In this document: positions 24,225 to 35,565 of the stretch, piece after piece
Layout: each line of letters begins with the position of its first letter
How positions within the stretch are numbered: the first letter of the stretch is position 1
Source: Allacma fusca
Lineage: Eukaryota; Arthropoda; Collembola; Symphypleona; Sminthuridae
DNA: 64,000 bases
Assembly: GCA_947179485.1 (NCBI GenBank)
Contig: OX359247.1
Span: forward strand, 6,229,060-6,293,059
Reading direction: 5' to 3'
Position numbers and translations under genes: made by a program
Notes under the pieces: generated by a model
What the model was told of the DNA's origin: nothing
What the model saw: the letters and a program-made list of their open reading frames with translations, nothing else
The model's database searches: none

Positions 24225-25260
24225 TAATCTAGAGATTTTCTTTTGGTAATATTAACGTATCAAATGGTTTTCCCGTGCATTTAATAGTTGTAGCACGTAG
24301 CATTCTCAGTGCGTTCCCTAAATTGTTTATAGCTACAATTTATACTGTAACATCTAATCTGATTCAGTCTATGCCGGAGTCTTCACAACATTAGACGATT
24401 AGTAAATCAGATATCAGATATAACGCTAGGTATTAGTTGTCTCATTTTTAAAGCGCGCAGTACTTAAAAGTCAGTTTGAGAGCCATATTTTGTGCATAGT
24501 TGGCTAAATAAAATGCGCTTTCTACTTTTAAACTACAGTACCCTGTGATGTATCAGTGCGATTGATTAACTTGTAGTTTGCGTAGTGCTACTTGGCCCAC
24601 TGAATTTCCTAAAACCTTGTCTTTAAAGTGTTAGACGCAGGATATGAGATTTTTCTACGAACTGTTTCCAGCTACCATTAGTTTCCAGTGCTCTGCAATG
24701 CTACTTATCTCTTGTTTTCATCTCATCTTATTAAGCAAAGTCTATACAAGTGTGCGTATGTTCCATCTCATCAAGGGATAAAGCCCTCTATCAGGCTTAT
24801 TCAAATTCTTAAAGACGTAACGCGTTGCCATGAATAGTTATTATTACTCCTTTGTACGGACGTAGTGTAAGGTGTAAGTGTAAAGTACCTGTTTTCTATT
24901 CCTATAAATGTTATTTACTTGTAGAATGATTTATTCTCATGTTACACATCAAAATATGTATGCAACGGCGAAAAAGTATTGTTTGTTTTTTATTTTGTGT
25001 ATGCGTAATTATTTGTTGGATCCAAGCCTTTCATCAATAAGAGCAGAATATTAATAAGAATTGATTATATTCGCTGAACTCATTCTCAGTTGGATAATAT
25101 GAGTAAACGCAAAAGCAACCCTCGACATTTCTCAAGACTCTATACGTGATGCTACATTGCTTCCACCATGTAATTGTATTCATCATTATGATACCTTACG
25201 CGCCTAATTGTAAGTCACAAAAATTATATAGTTCTGTATTGTAAAGCTAATAAAGAATCA
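24225..25260 (+). other. Likely 3' UTR of the palmitoyltransferase gene
   Basis: No coding frame. AATAAA at 25249-25254 is a plausible polyadenylation signal, implying a 3' UTR of about 1 kb. Confidence 0.45.
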
Positions 25261-25773
25261 GCTGAATTTAAAAAAAGTTATTTAGCCCATTAATTTACAT
25301 TGTAATTTTCTCATCGTATATATTTACTATCTACACAGCAAACATCAATAAATTAAATAAAGCATAAATAACATATATAACATAAATAAACTTCAATAAA
25401 TTGGTATTTAACATCAATAAAGTGATCGCATCAGTTGAAATTTCAGGCAAGATTTCTCATTTAGAGTCGATTTTGAGTTTCCGTGAAAGATCTTGGCCTA
25501 AAGACTTGTAAACATGTGTACGAAAGTGGAGCAGAATACTAAGAACGCTTAAAGCCAACACCACAAAAATTTCAAAGTATTCAAATTTCAAACCAGCCAT
25601 TTTCGAAAACAGCTTATACATCTTAAGCTATTTTTCACCTTTATGGTGATGCTCCCAACAGAACAAATTCATGAATCGTAAAACGTCATCAGCACCTAAT
25701 TTGTCGGCTACTGAAATCAGGTTTTCTGGGTGGCTTGGTACATACCAAACCATGAATCAGTTTGTTTAAAGTG
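25261..25773. other. Non-coding spacer with ATAAATAA-rich sequence
   Basis: Irregular repeats of ACATCAATAAA and ATAAATAAC occupy 25330-25430; nothing else is recognised. Confidence 0.4.
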
Positions 25774-25781
25774 ACAGCAGG

Positions 25782-26963
25782 CAATCATGGGCACCTTGCC
25801 CTGGTAAAGGCCTTGGAATAAGGCACAAAGGAAAGGAGGCGTTCAAAAACGGCTACAATAAAGGCAGGAAGAAGGAAGGCTTAAAAATGCATAAGCGAAC
25901 AAAGAATTTCAGTAGAAAGGACTGCAAATTTTGGTACTAAAGGCAAGGTTATAGGAAGGCTCAATTTATGCTAAGGATTAAGGTAAGGCTGATCAAAAAT
26001 TGCATTGCAAGGGTGCATCTGACGGCGAGAAATCGAGATAAATGCTTGGCGTACTTTCCATGCATATTTTCAAAACATAGCGTTGAATAGACGACTCATT
26101 TTTAGGGCGGCGTCAGATCTCTTATAAAATAGTGTTGCTTGTGTGTCTGTATGTCCTGCAGTTTACTTGCACATTACTTGACCGATTTCATCAAAATAAT
26201 TTTAACATTGTTTAGGACGAAAACTCGCATGAGTTCGTTATTGATTGACATCAGGTCAGCGTATCGTGAGTAAAATTTAAATCTGTTGATAATTCTCTCA
26301 CTTTTCCTCCGTAACTGGTCGACCTAACTTGTTCAAAAATTTTGTAAGCATTATTTTGGTCACTTCCTAAGATGAATTTGTTATAAGTTGAAATTCGTTC
26401 TAGTGTTCGTGCGTAAAAAAATAAAAAGGAAGAAAATCTTTGATTTCTCCTGAACTGTTCCACCAATTGTGTTCCACTACTTTTCCAGAAATTATTAAAA
26501 CAGTTTTTTTAAAATTTGTAAAAGAAATTTTTGAAATAAGTCATAAAACAATAAAGGGAAGAAGGAGAGATGGTCGTAGCTGAGCCGCCGTACGCCACAG
26601 CATAAAATAATCGCGGAACGATGGTTTTTTAAATAAATTTTAACTGCCTTGGTATACAGGATAACACAGATTGACGTCCATGTCAAACACGTTCAATACA
26701 TAATTGCATCATACTGCAAACTAACCCAGGCCCAGCCATATGTTACAGGCACCCAATACTATACTTTTAACGAAAAGGGCATTTAAGGCTAGGCAAGGCA
26801 TTTTGAAATGGTACAAAAGGGCACGGAAGGCACAAATATTTACCTATTTTTAGGATAAGGGGAAACTGTGAAATATGATCCCGGAAAGGCGATAAGGAAG
26901 GTGTTATTGTATTTAAGTTTCGTGTCAATGTTAAAGGCAAGGAAAACCAATTGCCCATGACTG
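25782..26963. mobile_element. Non-autonomous hAT element, AAGGC type, carrying a nested element
   Basis: Tips CAATCATGGGCA and, on the other strand, CAGTCATGGGCA are flanked by the exact 8-base duplication ACAGCAGG at 25774-25781 and 26964-26971. Both subterminal zones are dense in AAGGCA/GGCAAGG words (25800-26010 and 26770-26945). There is no transposase frame. Another element (26106-26591) sits inside, so this hAT copy is the older of the two. Tip length is short, but the perfect 8-base flanks make the call firm. Confidence 0.85.
26106..26591. mobile_element. Dispersed TIR element, copy 2 (nested)
   Basis: Begins TTTTT-AGGGCGGCGTCAG and ends GCTGAGCCGCCGT, the inverted form with one base missing. 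Interior phrases (ACCGATTTCATCAAAAT, GAGTTCGTTATTGATTG) match those of the copy at 6681-7107. Its position inside the hAT element dates it as a later insertion. Target duplication not resolved. Confidence 0.55.
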
Positions 26964-27015
26964 ACAGCAGGTGGATTGAACCATTAATAGCACTTCATAA
27001 TATAAAATATTAATA

Positions 27016-27494
27016 GGGGTTCATTCTTTTATTACGTCATCACCAAAGGGGGGAGGGGGGCGAGAAGAAATGACGATGATGAAGGTAGGAGGGGGGAGGG
27101 TTTAGTAGAAATGACGACAGTAACATCATCCGCGGGAAAATCAAATTTTGACTGATCTTATTACTAAAAAACTAAAAGCTAAAGCTGAAAAAAACTGAAA
27201 GTGATCTGCGTAGACTAGTCTATTCACAGTACTATTAATTGTATGAATAAAACGTACTGGATTCGACGTGTTTAGACTCCTTCATATTAATACGAATCAA
27301 AACTGTTCCACGTAATATTGTCACCGGCAAAACATGTGCCACGGGTGTATCAGTGGTTACTGATGACGTAATAAAATGAGGGGGGAGGGGGTGTAAACAG
27401 TTGATGATGAACATGATGATGTTCTGGACAAGGGGGGAGGGGGGGGGGGTAAAAATATGGCAAATTTTTGATGACGTAATAAAAGAATGATCCC
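27016..27494. mobile_element. TA-flanked MITE with G-rich tracts
   Basis: Inverted ends share TCATTCTTTTATTACGTCAT next to GGGGT / GGGA tips, and both ends abut a TA dinucleotide (27014-27015, 27495-27496), compatible with a TA target. The interior carries three near-pure G tracts (GGGGGGAGGGG) and ATGACGATGATGA words, and no coding frame. The superfamily is not certain: TA targets suit Tc1/mariner, while the TTACGTCA tip is reminiscent of other families. Confidence 0.7.
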
Positions 27495-27542
27495 TAGTAC
27501 AACATATATTACCTAGTGTGAAGGCTGAAGGCGTATAGGCAG

Positions 27543-28469
27543 TAGGGTTGGTCATATCGTTAACTTTTGAAATATCGTTAAAATCCGGATCGTTCACAAA
27601 TATAATCCCGCTAACGATATGGAAGAACGATAAAAACGATATACAATATAAACTGAAATAATAATGAAATTAAGCAGTAAAAAGTATTCAATAAATATTT
27701 AAACTTACTAAAAGTCACATAAGCAATACAAATTAGACGAAATTATGCTTCAATGTCACTTATTCACTTTTGCAAATGCCTGTTTAACCATTCTTTCTAG
27801 TGCTCTGACCAATTCAATTCTGAATTGAAAATTTTCGGTTGGGTTCAATTCCGTTCAATTCAATTCACTACTTTTTCGATTCAATTCAAGATGAAACTGA
27901 ATCGATTGATTCAGTTCATAACTTTGAATTGAATTGAATCGTTTTCCTTGAATTTATTAAAGTTCAAAAGATTTATTTTGCCCCAATCATTTCAGCAACA
28001 AATTTACCATTTACAAGCTCTCCCGGATCCTACAAGTATATAACGGATTTGTATCCTTAGTTTAACTTCCGTCTGTTGTACTCTTGGAAAATATTGCTGT
28101 CGTTTCTAGAAAATGTATTCTTTAAGTTTATCTGCGGAAACCCTTGTTTTCGATTCAGTTCAATACAATTCAAAATTTTGAATTGAAATGAATTGAATTA
28201 GTTTTTACTGAACTGAATTGAAAAAAACTTAAATGAATTGAACCGTTCTGACCCCTCCTTCCGGTTTAAATGACACTTTCTAGTGCATGAAGTGGGTAAG
28301 ATGGCCACATTATGCAATTTTTGACGATCCTACCTTCTTAGAACGATATTAAGATTCCCGATATATCGTGTGAAATATACGAGAATTACCGTAGCATATC
28401 GTTCCTCCAAATTGGAGGATATTAACGATAATAGCGTATCGTTATATCGGTATGACATGACCAACCCTA
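27543..28469. mobile_element. Non-autonomous hAT element, AACGATAT type
   Basis: Tips TAGGGTTGGTCAT are inverted at the two ends and flanked by the exact 8-base duplication ATAGGCAG (27535-27542, 28470-28477). Subterminal zones carry ATATCGTT/AACGATAT words on both sides. The middle (about 27800-28260) is a different AT-rich island of GAATTGAATTCAA words, with imperfect ~24-base direct repeats at its borders, probably an older nested insertion. No transposase frame. It begins only 48 bases after the preceding MITE. Confidence 0.92.
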
Positions 28470-28477
28470 ATAGGCAG

Positions 28478-28893
28478 TAAACAGTAAACACTATAGTAAG
28501 TGCACGGACCGAGGCGAACACATTGCGAAGATAAGCGTTAAGCGGTAATTTCATATGGGACAGAGACTATACGTATGTGTATAACTTTACCCTTTTATAC
28601 ATACGAAACGGGACAAGAGGACGCAAGAAAAGTGGCGAACTGTTAAACTGAAAAATAGTTCTTTGGCTAACAATAAGTAAAATAACATCAAGACATTACA
28701 GTAGACACTAAAGTGTCCCGGAAAAGAACCCGGGAAGGAGTCCACTTGACATCTCAAATGTAAGATTCACATTCGTGTTTAGTTAGTAATTCGTAGTTTT
28801 AATGATGAACTTTGTTATTGGATACGCTATATAGCGGTGTAATTATTATTATTTTGAATTATACACTAGCTGAGCTGGGACCCAGCTACAACA
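28478..28893. other. Upstream region of zinc-finger gene A
   Basis: Non-coding. Presumably holds the promoter and leader of gene A; no TATA box at a convincing distance. Confidence 0.4.
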
Positions 28894-30781
28894 ATGAAGA
28901 CCAGTAAAGTCCGCTGTCAGCCTCAAAAGGGTAAATCAGTTTCGTTAATCGTCAGATGCATTATTTGCTACAAGAGAGTGGATGATAGTTCGACGGATGA
29001 CTTGTGTCCAGAAATTTCCAGTGGTCAACTTTTACTCGCTCTGTCTAAGGCTTTGCGAGTTTCGGACACAATTTACGCCAATGCTGACATTAGTGCGCTG
29101 CCGTCCATACCCTTCTGCTCCAATTGCAACTTCTTGATTTATGATGCTGTCAGAATTTTGAAGGAAATCAAAAAATTGGAAGTGAATTGGTCTTGCATTG
29201 TTAATGTCTTGAAAGATAATCTGAGTGCCAGTAACCGGCGGTACTCGTCACGTCCGGGCAAAGGCATCAAGTGCTCTAATCAAGTGATGAATATGGAACT
29301 GATTCGGAAGACTTTATTACAATGTAAGAACCAATAAGGATACCATGAAACGAAACATGTAATATGACATTGTATGTTAGTTAATTTTAAGTGGAACTTT
29401 CTCGAAGTTAGGTCAATTTTTGTATTTTAAAATATACATTCAAAATTATAAATTAAAAAATTCTTGTTTATATTTCAATTATGGCTTGACAGGTTTTACA
29501 ACTTGCAGCGTTGACATCTCCTCAGAGGATGTTCAAATAAACACCCTAGAATCTCCCGCTCAGGAGATCCAGGTAGAAAGCTTGATCAAGCTAGAACCAC
29601 AGGATGCCTCGGATTTTGACTTTTCTGAAATGAAACTTGATATGAACAATGATGAAAACCAGGAGGATATGATGTCAGAGGCAGAGGAAATGTTCAATAA
29701 TTTGGAACTGGAATTCGGGGATATTGATGGGAAGAACAATGTAAACACACAGAGTTCCTTCGAAAATTTTAAAGATGATCAACAGCTACCTGGTGGAAGC
29801 GATACTGATACCAAACGTATACAAATGAATTCAAAAGGAAAAACCGACACAATTTTTTGTAAGAATACAAGAAGATGTAGAACCTTGAATATTTTAAAGT
29901 GTAAATTTTGTCCGAAAGCTTACCTGAGAAAGACATATTTAGAAGCTCACGAACTCCAACACAAAGGAAAGTTGGACGTGGATTGCCAAAAGTGTAATCG
30001 ATCATTCGTTAGTGTAAGAAGCCTTCGTCTTCATCAGTCTATGCAGCGTCAATGTCATCTAAGTAAAACCGAAAGCTCGAGTTCACTTCCCCTCAAATCG
30101 AAGCAAAAGAACTGTATTATGAAGATTACTCACACTGCCACCTCAAGTAGAACATTGTACAAACATTCCCTTACTTCATTCAAGTGTCAGCAGTGTAAAC
30201 AGAATTTCAATAAGGAGGACTACCGACATGATTCTGGTTACTACATTTTCAAATGTACCATTCATGGTTGTGACAAAAGCTTCTATAATTTCTCCTTATT
30301 TCGAAGACATCATGAACGAACTTGTCCACAAAAAACTGGAAAAGGGTTCAGCTGTCATTACTGCGACAGATCTTTCGCCAACAGTTCTAATCTCAAAGCT
30401 CATGAGATTGCCCTGCATACCAAGCAGTTCAAGTATATCTGCGAAGAGTGTGGCCATGGTGCCGTCACACCTTCACATTTGAAGAAACATATGCTCGTTC
30501 ACACGGACGAGAAAGCCTTTAAATGTCACCTTTGCCCGAAGGCTTTCAAGAGAAATGTTCAACTTGTTTTTCATGTGCGTAGACATAATAATGAGCTTCC
30601 CTTTTTATGTGGTACCTGCGGCAAAAGATTTGTAAATCTACAACATCTTCAAAACCATGAAACAATCCATCTGCAAACTAAAAACGTTCCGTGTCCCATA
30701 TGTAACAAATTGTTCATCAATAAAGGCTATGTTCGCAATCATATCTACAGCTTTCACTCTAAAAGTAGAAAGCCGAGGTAA
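28894..30781 (+). CDS. Zinc-finger protein A: ZAD-like + 2 C2H2 + 1 HH-C module + 5 C2H2
   Basis: Two exons, 28894-29323 and 29493-30781, give 572 residues. Exon 1 is a ZAD-like domain: CIIC at 22-25 and CSNC at 75-78, followed by a helical stretch (YDAVRILKEIKKLE) as in dimerising ZADs. The phase-1 intron splits the Cys codon that opens C-F-T-T-C. An acidic region follows (~150-240), then fingers CKFC and CQKC from ~279 and one module from ~373 (FKCQQC...FKCTIHGCDKSF...RRHHERTC). A run of five C2H2 fingers follows (CHYC, CEEC, CHLC, CGTC, CPIC) to the end. Probably a nuclear sequence-specific DNA-binding protein; target unknown. It is the first of six same-strand paralogues. The second of the five fingers lacks the usual aromatic residue (CGHGAVT). 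Confidence 0.88.
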
Positions 30782-31639
30782 AAGAAGAGTGTCCAAATTG
30801 CCAGCGTAGACTCGAAGAGATAGTATGTAGTTATTGTTTTTATAATTTACTTTCTTTTCGAGTTATGTATGAGCATACTTGTACTAATCTTATTCTTAGA
30901 TCTCATTAGGAAATATGAAATACAGCTATTTGTTTCATTCCCATGTAAATTTAAACAGTCGTAAGGCGTAATCAAATATTGCAACGGGAGGGCTTCTCTC
31001 TTCAGCCTTTTATGGACGTGCAAGTGTTTATGAAATAGTAAAATAACAATTAGGTAGGTTAGATGTAATTACAGTGTACAGTCTTACTGTAATTGTTTTT
31101 AAATGTTGTTCCATTAACTTTTAATAAAATATTGCTTCGTCGTTAATTTTATAAGCAATAAATCTACCACTTAAAAATAATTATATACTATGATTAATTA
31201 TTGTAAAAGTTAAATGAGCGAAATGTATTACATATCATATACATACCCTGTTAGTTGACTTGTGAAGAAATCCTTGTAAATTCCATTTAGCCCAAATATG
31301 ACAACTCACCTGTTCTGTACACGACGTTTAAGTAATTGTTTGTACGAATTTGTAAGTATACACGTGTAGTTATTTCTTTCACTTCCTTTCTCCAATCTTG
31401 TGTTGTTTCCTGTCTTAATTATTAAATAACCAATTTGGTGTCAGTAAAAACCGACAACCGATAGCGTTTTAAAATAATATCTATTGGTTTATCCAGTCGT
31501 GAACTCATGAACATGAGTGATTACTGTGAAAATAATTTGCATCCCGGAAACCATAGAGTCATAGTTGTGAAAGATGTTTATATCAATGCGTCAACCACAT
31601 CCTCTACTAAAAAATTACACCTCACAATTCACAATCAGT
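30782..31639. other. 3' flank of gene A
   Basis: AT-rich, with several AATAAA-like signals near 31120-31160. The last ~100 bases may already be decayed leader of the following pseudogene. Confidence 0.4.
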
Positions 31640-33020
31640 GTTTGTACAAAATGTTACAAACGGAGGTTGGAGCATTGATTTGATATCTGAAAACACCATA
31701 TCAGTCCACTGTGGATGATTTTGCTAAACTCTTCAAAATCTCTAGAAAAACACTTCCAAGGAATCAATAACCATGAATCCGGGTTACCAATGAGGAGCAG
31801 GAAGAAGGCCTGGAGGTTTTTCAAAAAACGTTCATTCGATGTGATAATCCATTTGCGAAGTACTACTTACATTGCAAATCATTGTAAAAATTTAATTACA
31901 TGTACTGGCCACAAAATTTGATGCATTAGCAAGTATGATTGAGAATGTTGTGGAATCTTGTATGTCGATGTTTGTATTCTAGGTTGGTCTGATTGCGAAG
32001 TTAAGATGACACCGCTTTTAAAAGATATGAACGACGAGTAAGAAGTATTTCTTGTACAAGAATACAGAAATATGGGATTTTAAGAAGAAAACATCATACA
32101 GACAGTGCATTCAGAAGTCAAATGGAAATCTGGATGTAAAACAGGAGTGTCAACCTGTTGAATACCTTAGATCTTCAGGATGTATGCAAACAGAATTAAA
32201 ATGTGAGAATATAAAAAACCAAGGGGGCAAAGAAAGAAACCGAAACCCCAGCAAAAGGGAAGCGAGACCGGTTGTCACGGATTGTCTTTTAAGCATAATT
32301 TGGATGTACAGAAAAGCAGTTAAAAAACAGCATCCACCCAAGAATATTGGACATCGGGTCTCCTACCAGTTGAATTAGTATAGCTGGACGTAGTTACAAG
32401 AAAAACAGAAAAGACTGAGATGGTTCCAGTAACGACACTGTCAAAATAAATTTTACAGCAAGGATTTTACTCTGGAGAATAGGAAATTCAAAATCCCAAA
32501 TGATGACATCACTGTTACATTGAAAAATTTCTCTGAATTTCAGAATCATCGCTTCAGGCATTGTGGAAACAAAACCAAAGAAAATGCACATTGCGAAATG
32601 TGTGGAAAGAATTTCACTTCAGGAAAAATGCTGGAGGAACACCGGACTAAATTCCACGCGAAGGAATAAACTCTCTATTGTGAAAAATGTGATGTAGGAA
32701 AAGGCAGTATGAGTGCTTTAAACAAGCACATGCTAGTTCTTACAGATTTTAAAAACTTCCAATGACAAATCTGTGGACAGAGCTTTTATAACGGAATGTG
32801 CAACTTAAGTTAGAGGAGGCACAACAATGAGATTCCATACTTGTGTGAGTGTGATGCGTGTGGGAAAAGGTTTGTCAATCTTCAACTTCTTCAGACTCAT
32901 GAGACGACCCACCTGGAGGATAAAAGATTTCCTTGTCCTCTATGAAATAAGTTGTTAATCAACAAGAGCTAAAAGTACATAGTCATGTCTACAGTTTTCA
33001 CCGGAAAAGTAGAAAGTCTC
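31640..33020 (+). pseudogene. Zinc-finger pseudogene, B-like front and partly A-like end
   Basis: Decayed relative of the flanking genes. The stretch 31700-31850 matches gene B exon 1 nearly word for word (GATTTTGCTA, TTCAAAATCTCTAGAAAAAC, TTCATTCGATGT) but lacks the ~190 bases that code for the second CxxC half. An AG|GTTGGTCTGATTGCGAAGTTAAGATGACACC-like start of exon 2 (from ~31983) is kept. Finger remnants follow: NFTSGKMLEEHRTKFH and YCEKCDVGKGSMSALNKHML are B-like. From GKRFVNLQLLQTHETTH onward, ending near FHRKSRK, the sequence is nearer gene A. In-frame stops occur (for example TAA after HAKE near 32667, TGA near 32765 and 32943) along with several frameshifts. Not functional as protein. 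It lies exactly between A and B. Confidence 0.85.
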
Positions 33021-34638
33021 TATGGTTCAATTAGTTTAATGAGGTATATCTTGTGAAGATTTAACGATAAATTAATAAAAATGTTTTATAGCTCATGGTG
33101 ATGTGCAGAGGCCGCAGAAATTGTAGTAAATACATCCCACAGCATACAAAAGGAAACAACCTGTGTATTTAATATCTCACAAATTAGTAAACCCAAGATA
33201 TGTTTGATTTAGGAAAATGTCTGCCTCATTAATAAAATAATTGTTTCATATCGACCATCGACGTCGTTGACTCTTGCCTAATACTATAGTTGTGCGAACG
33301 AACAAGTTTAGGAATTTATTTTATGACTCATAAGTAATCACTTCCAAGTTGTTGCCAGCGGCCAGCTGCATTAAGCCCGTTGTCGATAAGTAAACGTTTC
33401 TGTGTAATGCAAACACTTCAAAATTTGGTTCCTTCCAGTTGTCAATCTTGTCTTGTTGATGGTGTTTGACGAATAAACCCGTAACATAGGACAGTTTAAA
33501 GTATTAGAATTATACATTTTGTGGTCACATACATATGGTAACAAACAGAATTTTTTTACCGTAATTTGTTAACTTTCGGTTGCAAAGTAACATCAAGTAA
33601 TTATTTCATCGTTGGGCAGAGCACAGTTCTTGTTCTTACTGCTATAGTTTTTCTTGTACGACATGGGATGGGATTTGGATTTCTTATTTTCAGACGTGTG
33701 AGTTCCTTTGATTTATCAAAATATTCATTTTCTTACATAATCCGCTTATTTGTTAGAGCAACAAAAATATGTACCACTATGGGTTACAAGTTTCAAATAA
33801 TCTTTTCGAAAAAAAATTGTAAGACCATGATAACACATAAATAACAACGAGCAGCCTGTTGTATGTACGAAGATGCATAATTTATTGACATCTGTTTCTT
33901 ACATCGAATATAAGACTGTACAGCGTCATTTTCATCCCTGCGGTCACTGTGGGTCTACTCGGGCTTATTATCGTTACTTCTTCCTTCGTACATTTTTACA
34001 TTTTTCGTGCTATTTACTACCTCTACGGATGGACTTGGGGTTGGCAAGATGCCTCAGCGATAAGAGGTAGGTACAAACAGGGCATATGGTTCAAGCACTA
34101 ATAGCTTAAACTGTAAGCATGAAATTATTTTAGAACTAATGTAAATATTTCTTTCACAATTCAGTATTACAAATTGAAGATCACTAACATTTACAACTAT
34201 GAAGACACTGTGCTTGAATTAATGATAAAGTATCTGCACCTACTTGCTGTTTGGTAGAACTTGTGTACTCCCAAAATGCAACTTGCATGCGCTGTCTCTC
34301 TACTCTACAATAAACTGCAGATAATATTAACGCATGTAACTTAGAATAAAATGTAATTAAGTACGGATGAAAGGGTGGCTATTATTTGGGTTGGGAGCCG
34401 TACAAATATATAACGTCATTCAGGTGGGTGGTCAAATATGGAATATCTAACCTTTGTAACTACATACGGGGGTCAGTAGTTTGTGTACATGATAACATTT
34501 ACACGAATTCCGTAATATAAAGACACGAAAAAACCTTCATTACCTTAAAAACATATATTTATGTAATCCTCAGTAATCTATAATCGACACCGGAAGTCTA
34601 ACATGATACGAGCTGCAGTTTGCCAGGAGTCATCGTCT
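33021..34638 (+). other. Spacer with two possible membrane-segment exons
   Basis: Mostly AT-rich. At 33617-33696 a frame reads STVLVLTAIVFLVRHGMGF and ends at a GTGAGT donor. At ~33924-34068 another reads VIFIPAVTVGLLGLIIVTSS followed by Tyr/Trp-rich residues and ends at a GTAGGT donor. Each looks like a membrane helix with splice-like edges, but I could not join them in phase and found no start codon or further exons. They may be relics of a membrane-protein gene or chance frames. Confidence 0.2.
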
Positions 34639-34646
34639 TGTCTAAC

Positions 34647-35557
34647 CAGTGCATCGCATGGGTACGGGTAGTACCTGAGTATTTGGGTACAGGTACAGGT
34701 CCAGGACCGAAATGGGTACTCTATTTAAGTACCCAAACTGAATGGGTACTTTATGGGTACTATCTAAATGTATCCAAATTTTGGGTACAAAACCAGGTGT
34801 TGGGTACAGGTACAAACTTGGAATTTTTTGGGTTGTACCTGACAGGAACAGGTACCTGGACCTGACAAATTAATACCTGAAAATGTGGGTACTTTTACAA
34901 ACGGAAATCCATCTTACGAGGCATCTAGTGTAGTATGAGGCTTTCTCTCCGACCTACAGGTTTATTTTGATATTCAGCGTGTTTTCAGGAGTGCATCGTA
35001 ATTTTTGAAAAGAATACGTTTATGCAATAGAGATGGTGAACTTAGCACAACGTGCCAGCAATAAGTACGTGTAATTACAAATTCCACTTGTGATTCAGTA
35101 AAAATGGTGTTAAATGATACTGTGGTTATGGAGGATGACCTAGAAGTGGAAGATTTAATTGGAGATGGCAATACCTCAGATGGTATAGATGTTATAGTTC
35201 CATTAAGATGTCTAGTATTGCAAAAATTATGACGAGGCAGAATTTTTTCTAGCTTGTAATTGGTGTGATCATCGAATGTTGAATCGTTTTCAGTAATTTT
35301 TTAAAGTACCTGATTGGGTACGGGTCCGTAGGAAAATTTTTCAGGTACAGGTCCATATATTGGGTATATTTTGGGTACGGGTAAAATTCAGGTACAGGTA
35401 CGCACTACTTGCAAAATAATCAGGTCCAGGTACCAACATTTATGTAATGGGTACTTTTATTCAGGTATGGGTTTTGGGTACGATTTTTGCCGATACCCAC
35501 TATTTGGGTCCAGGTTCAGGTTCAGGTACATCATTTTTGTACCCATGCGATGCACTG
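34647..35557. mobile_element. Non-autonomous hAT element, GGTACAGG type
   Basis: Tips CAGTGCATCGCATGGGTAC, perfectly inverted, flanked by the exact 8-base duplication TGTCTAAC (34639-34646, 35558-35565). Same family as 20635-21329: the first 15 bases of the tips agree apart from the leading C/T. Here both the internal repeats and the tips carry GGTAC where the other copy carries GGTTC. No transposase frame. Length 911 bases. Confidence 0.93.
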
Positions 35558-35565
35558 TGTCTAAC

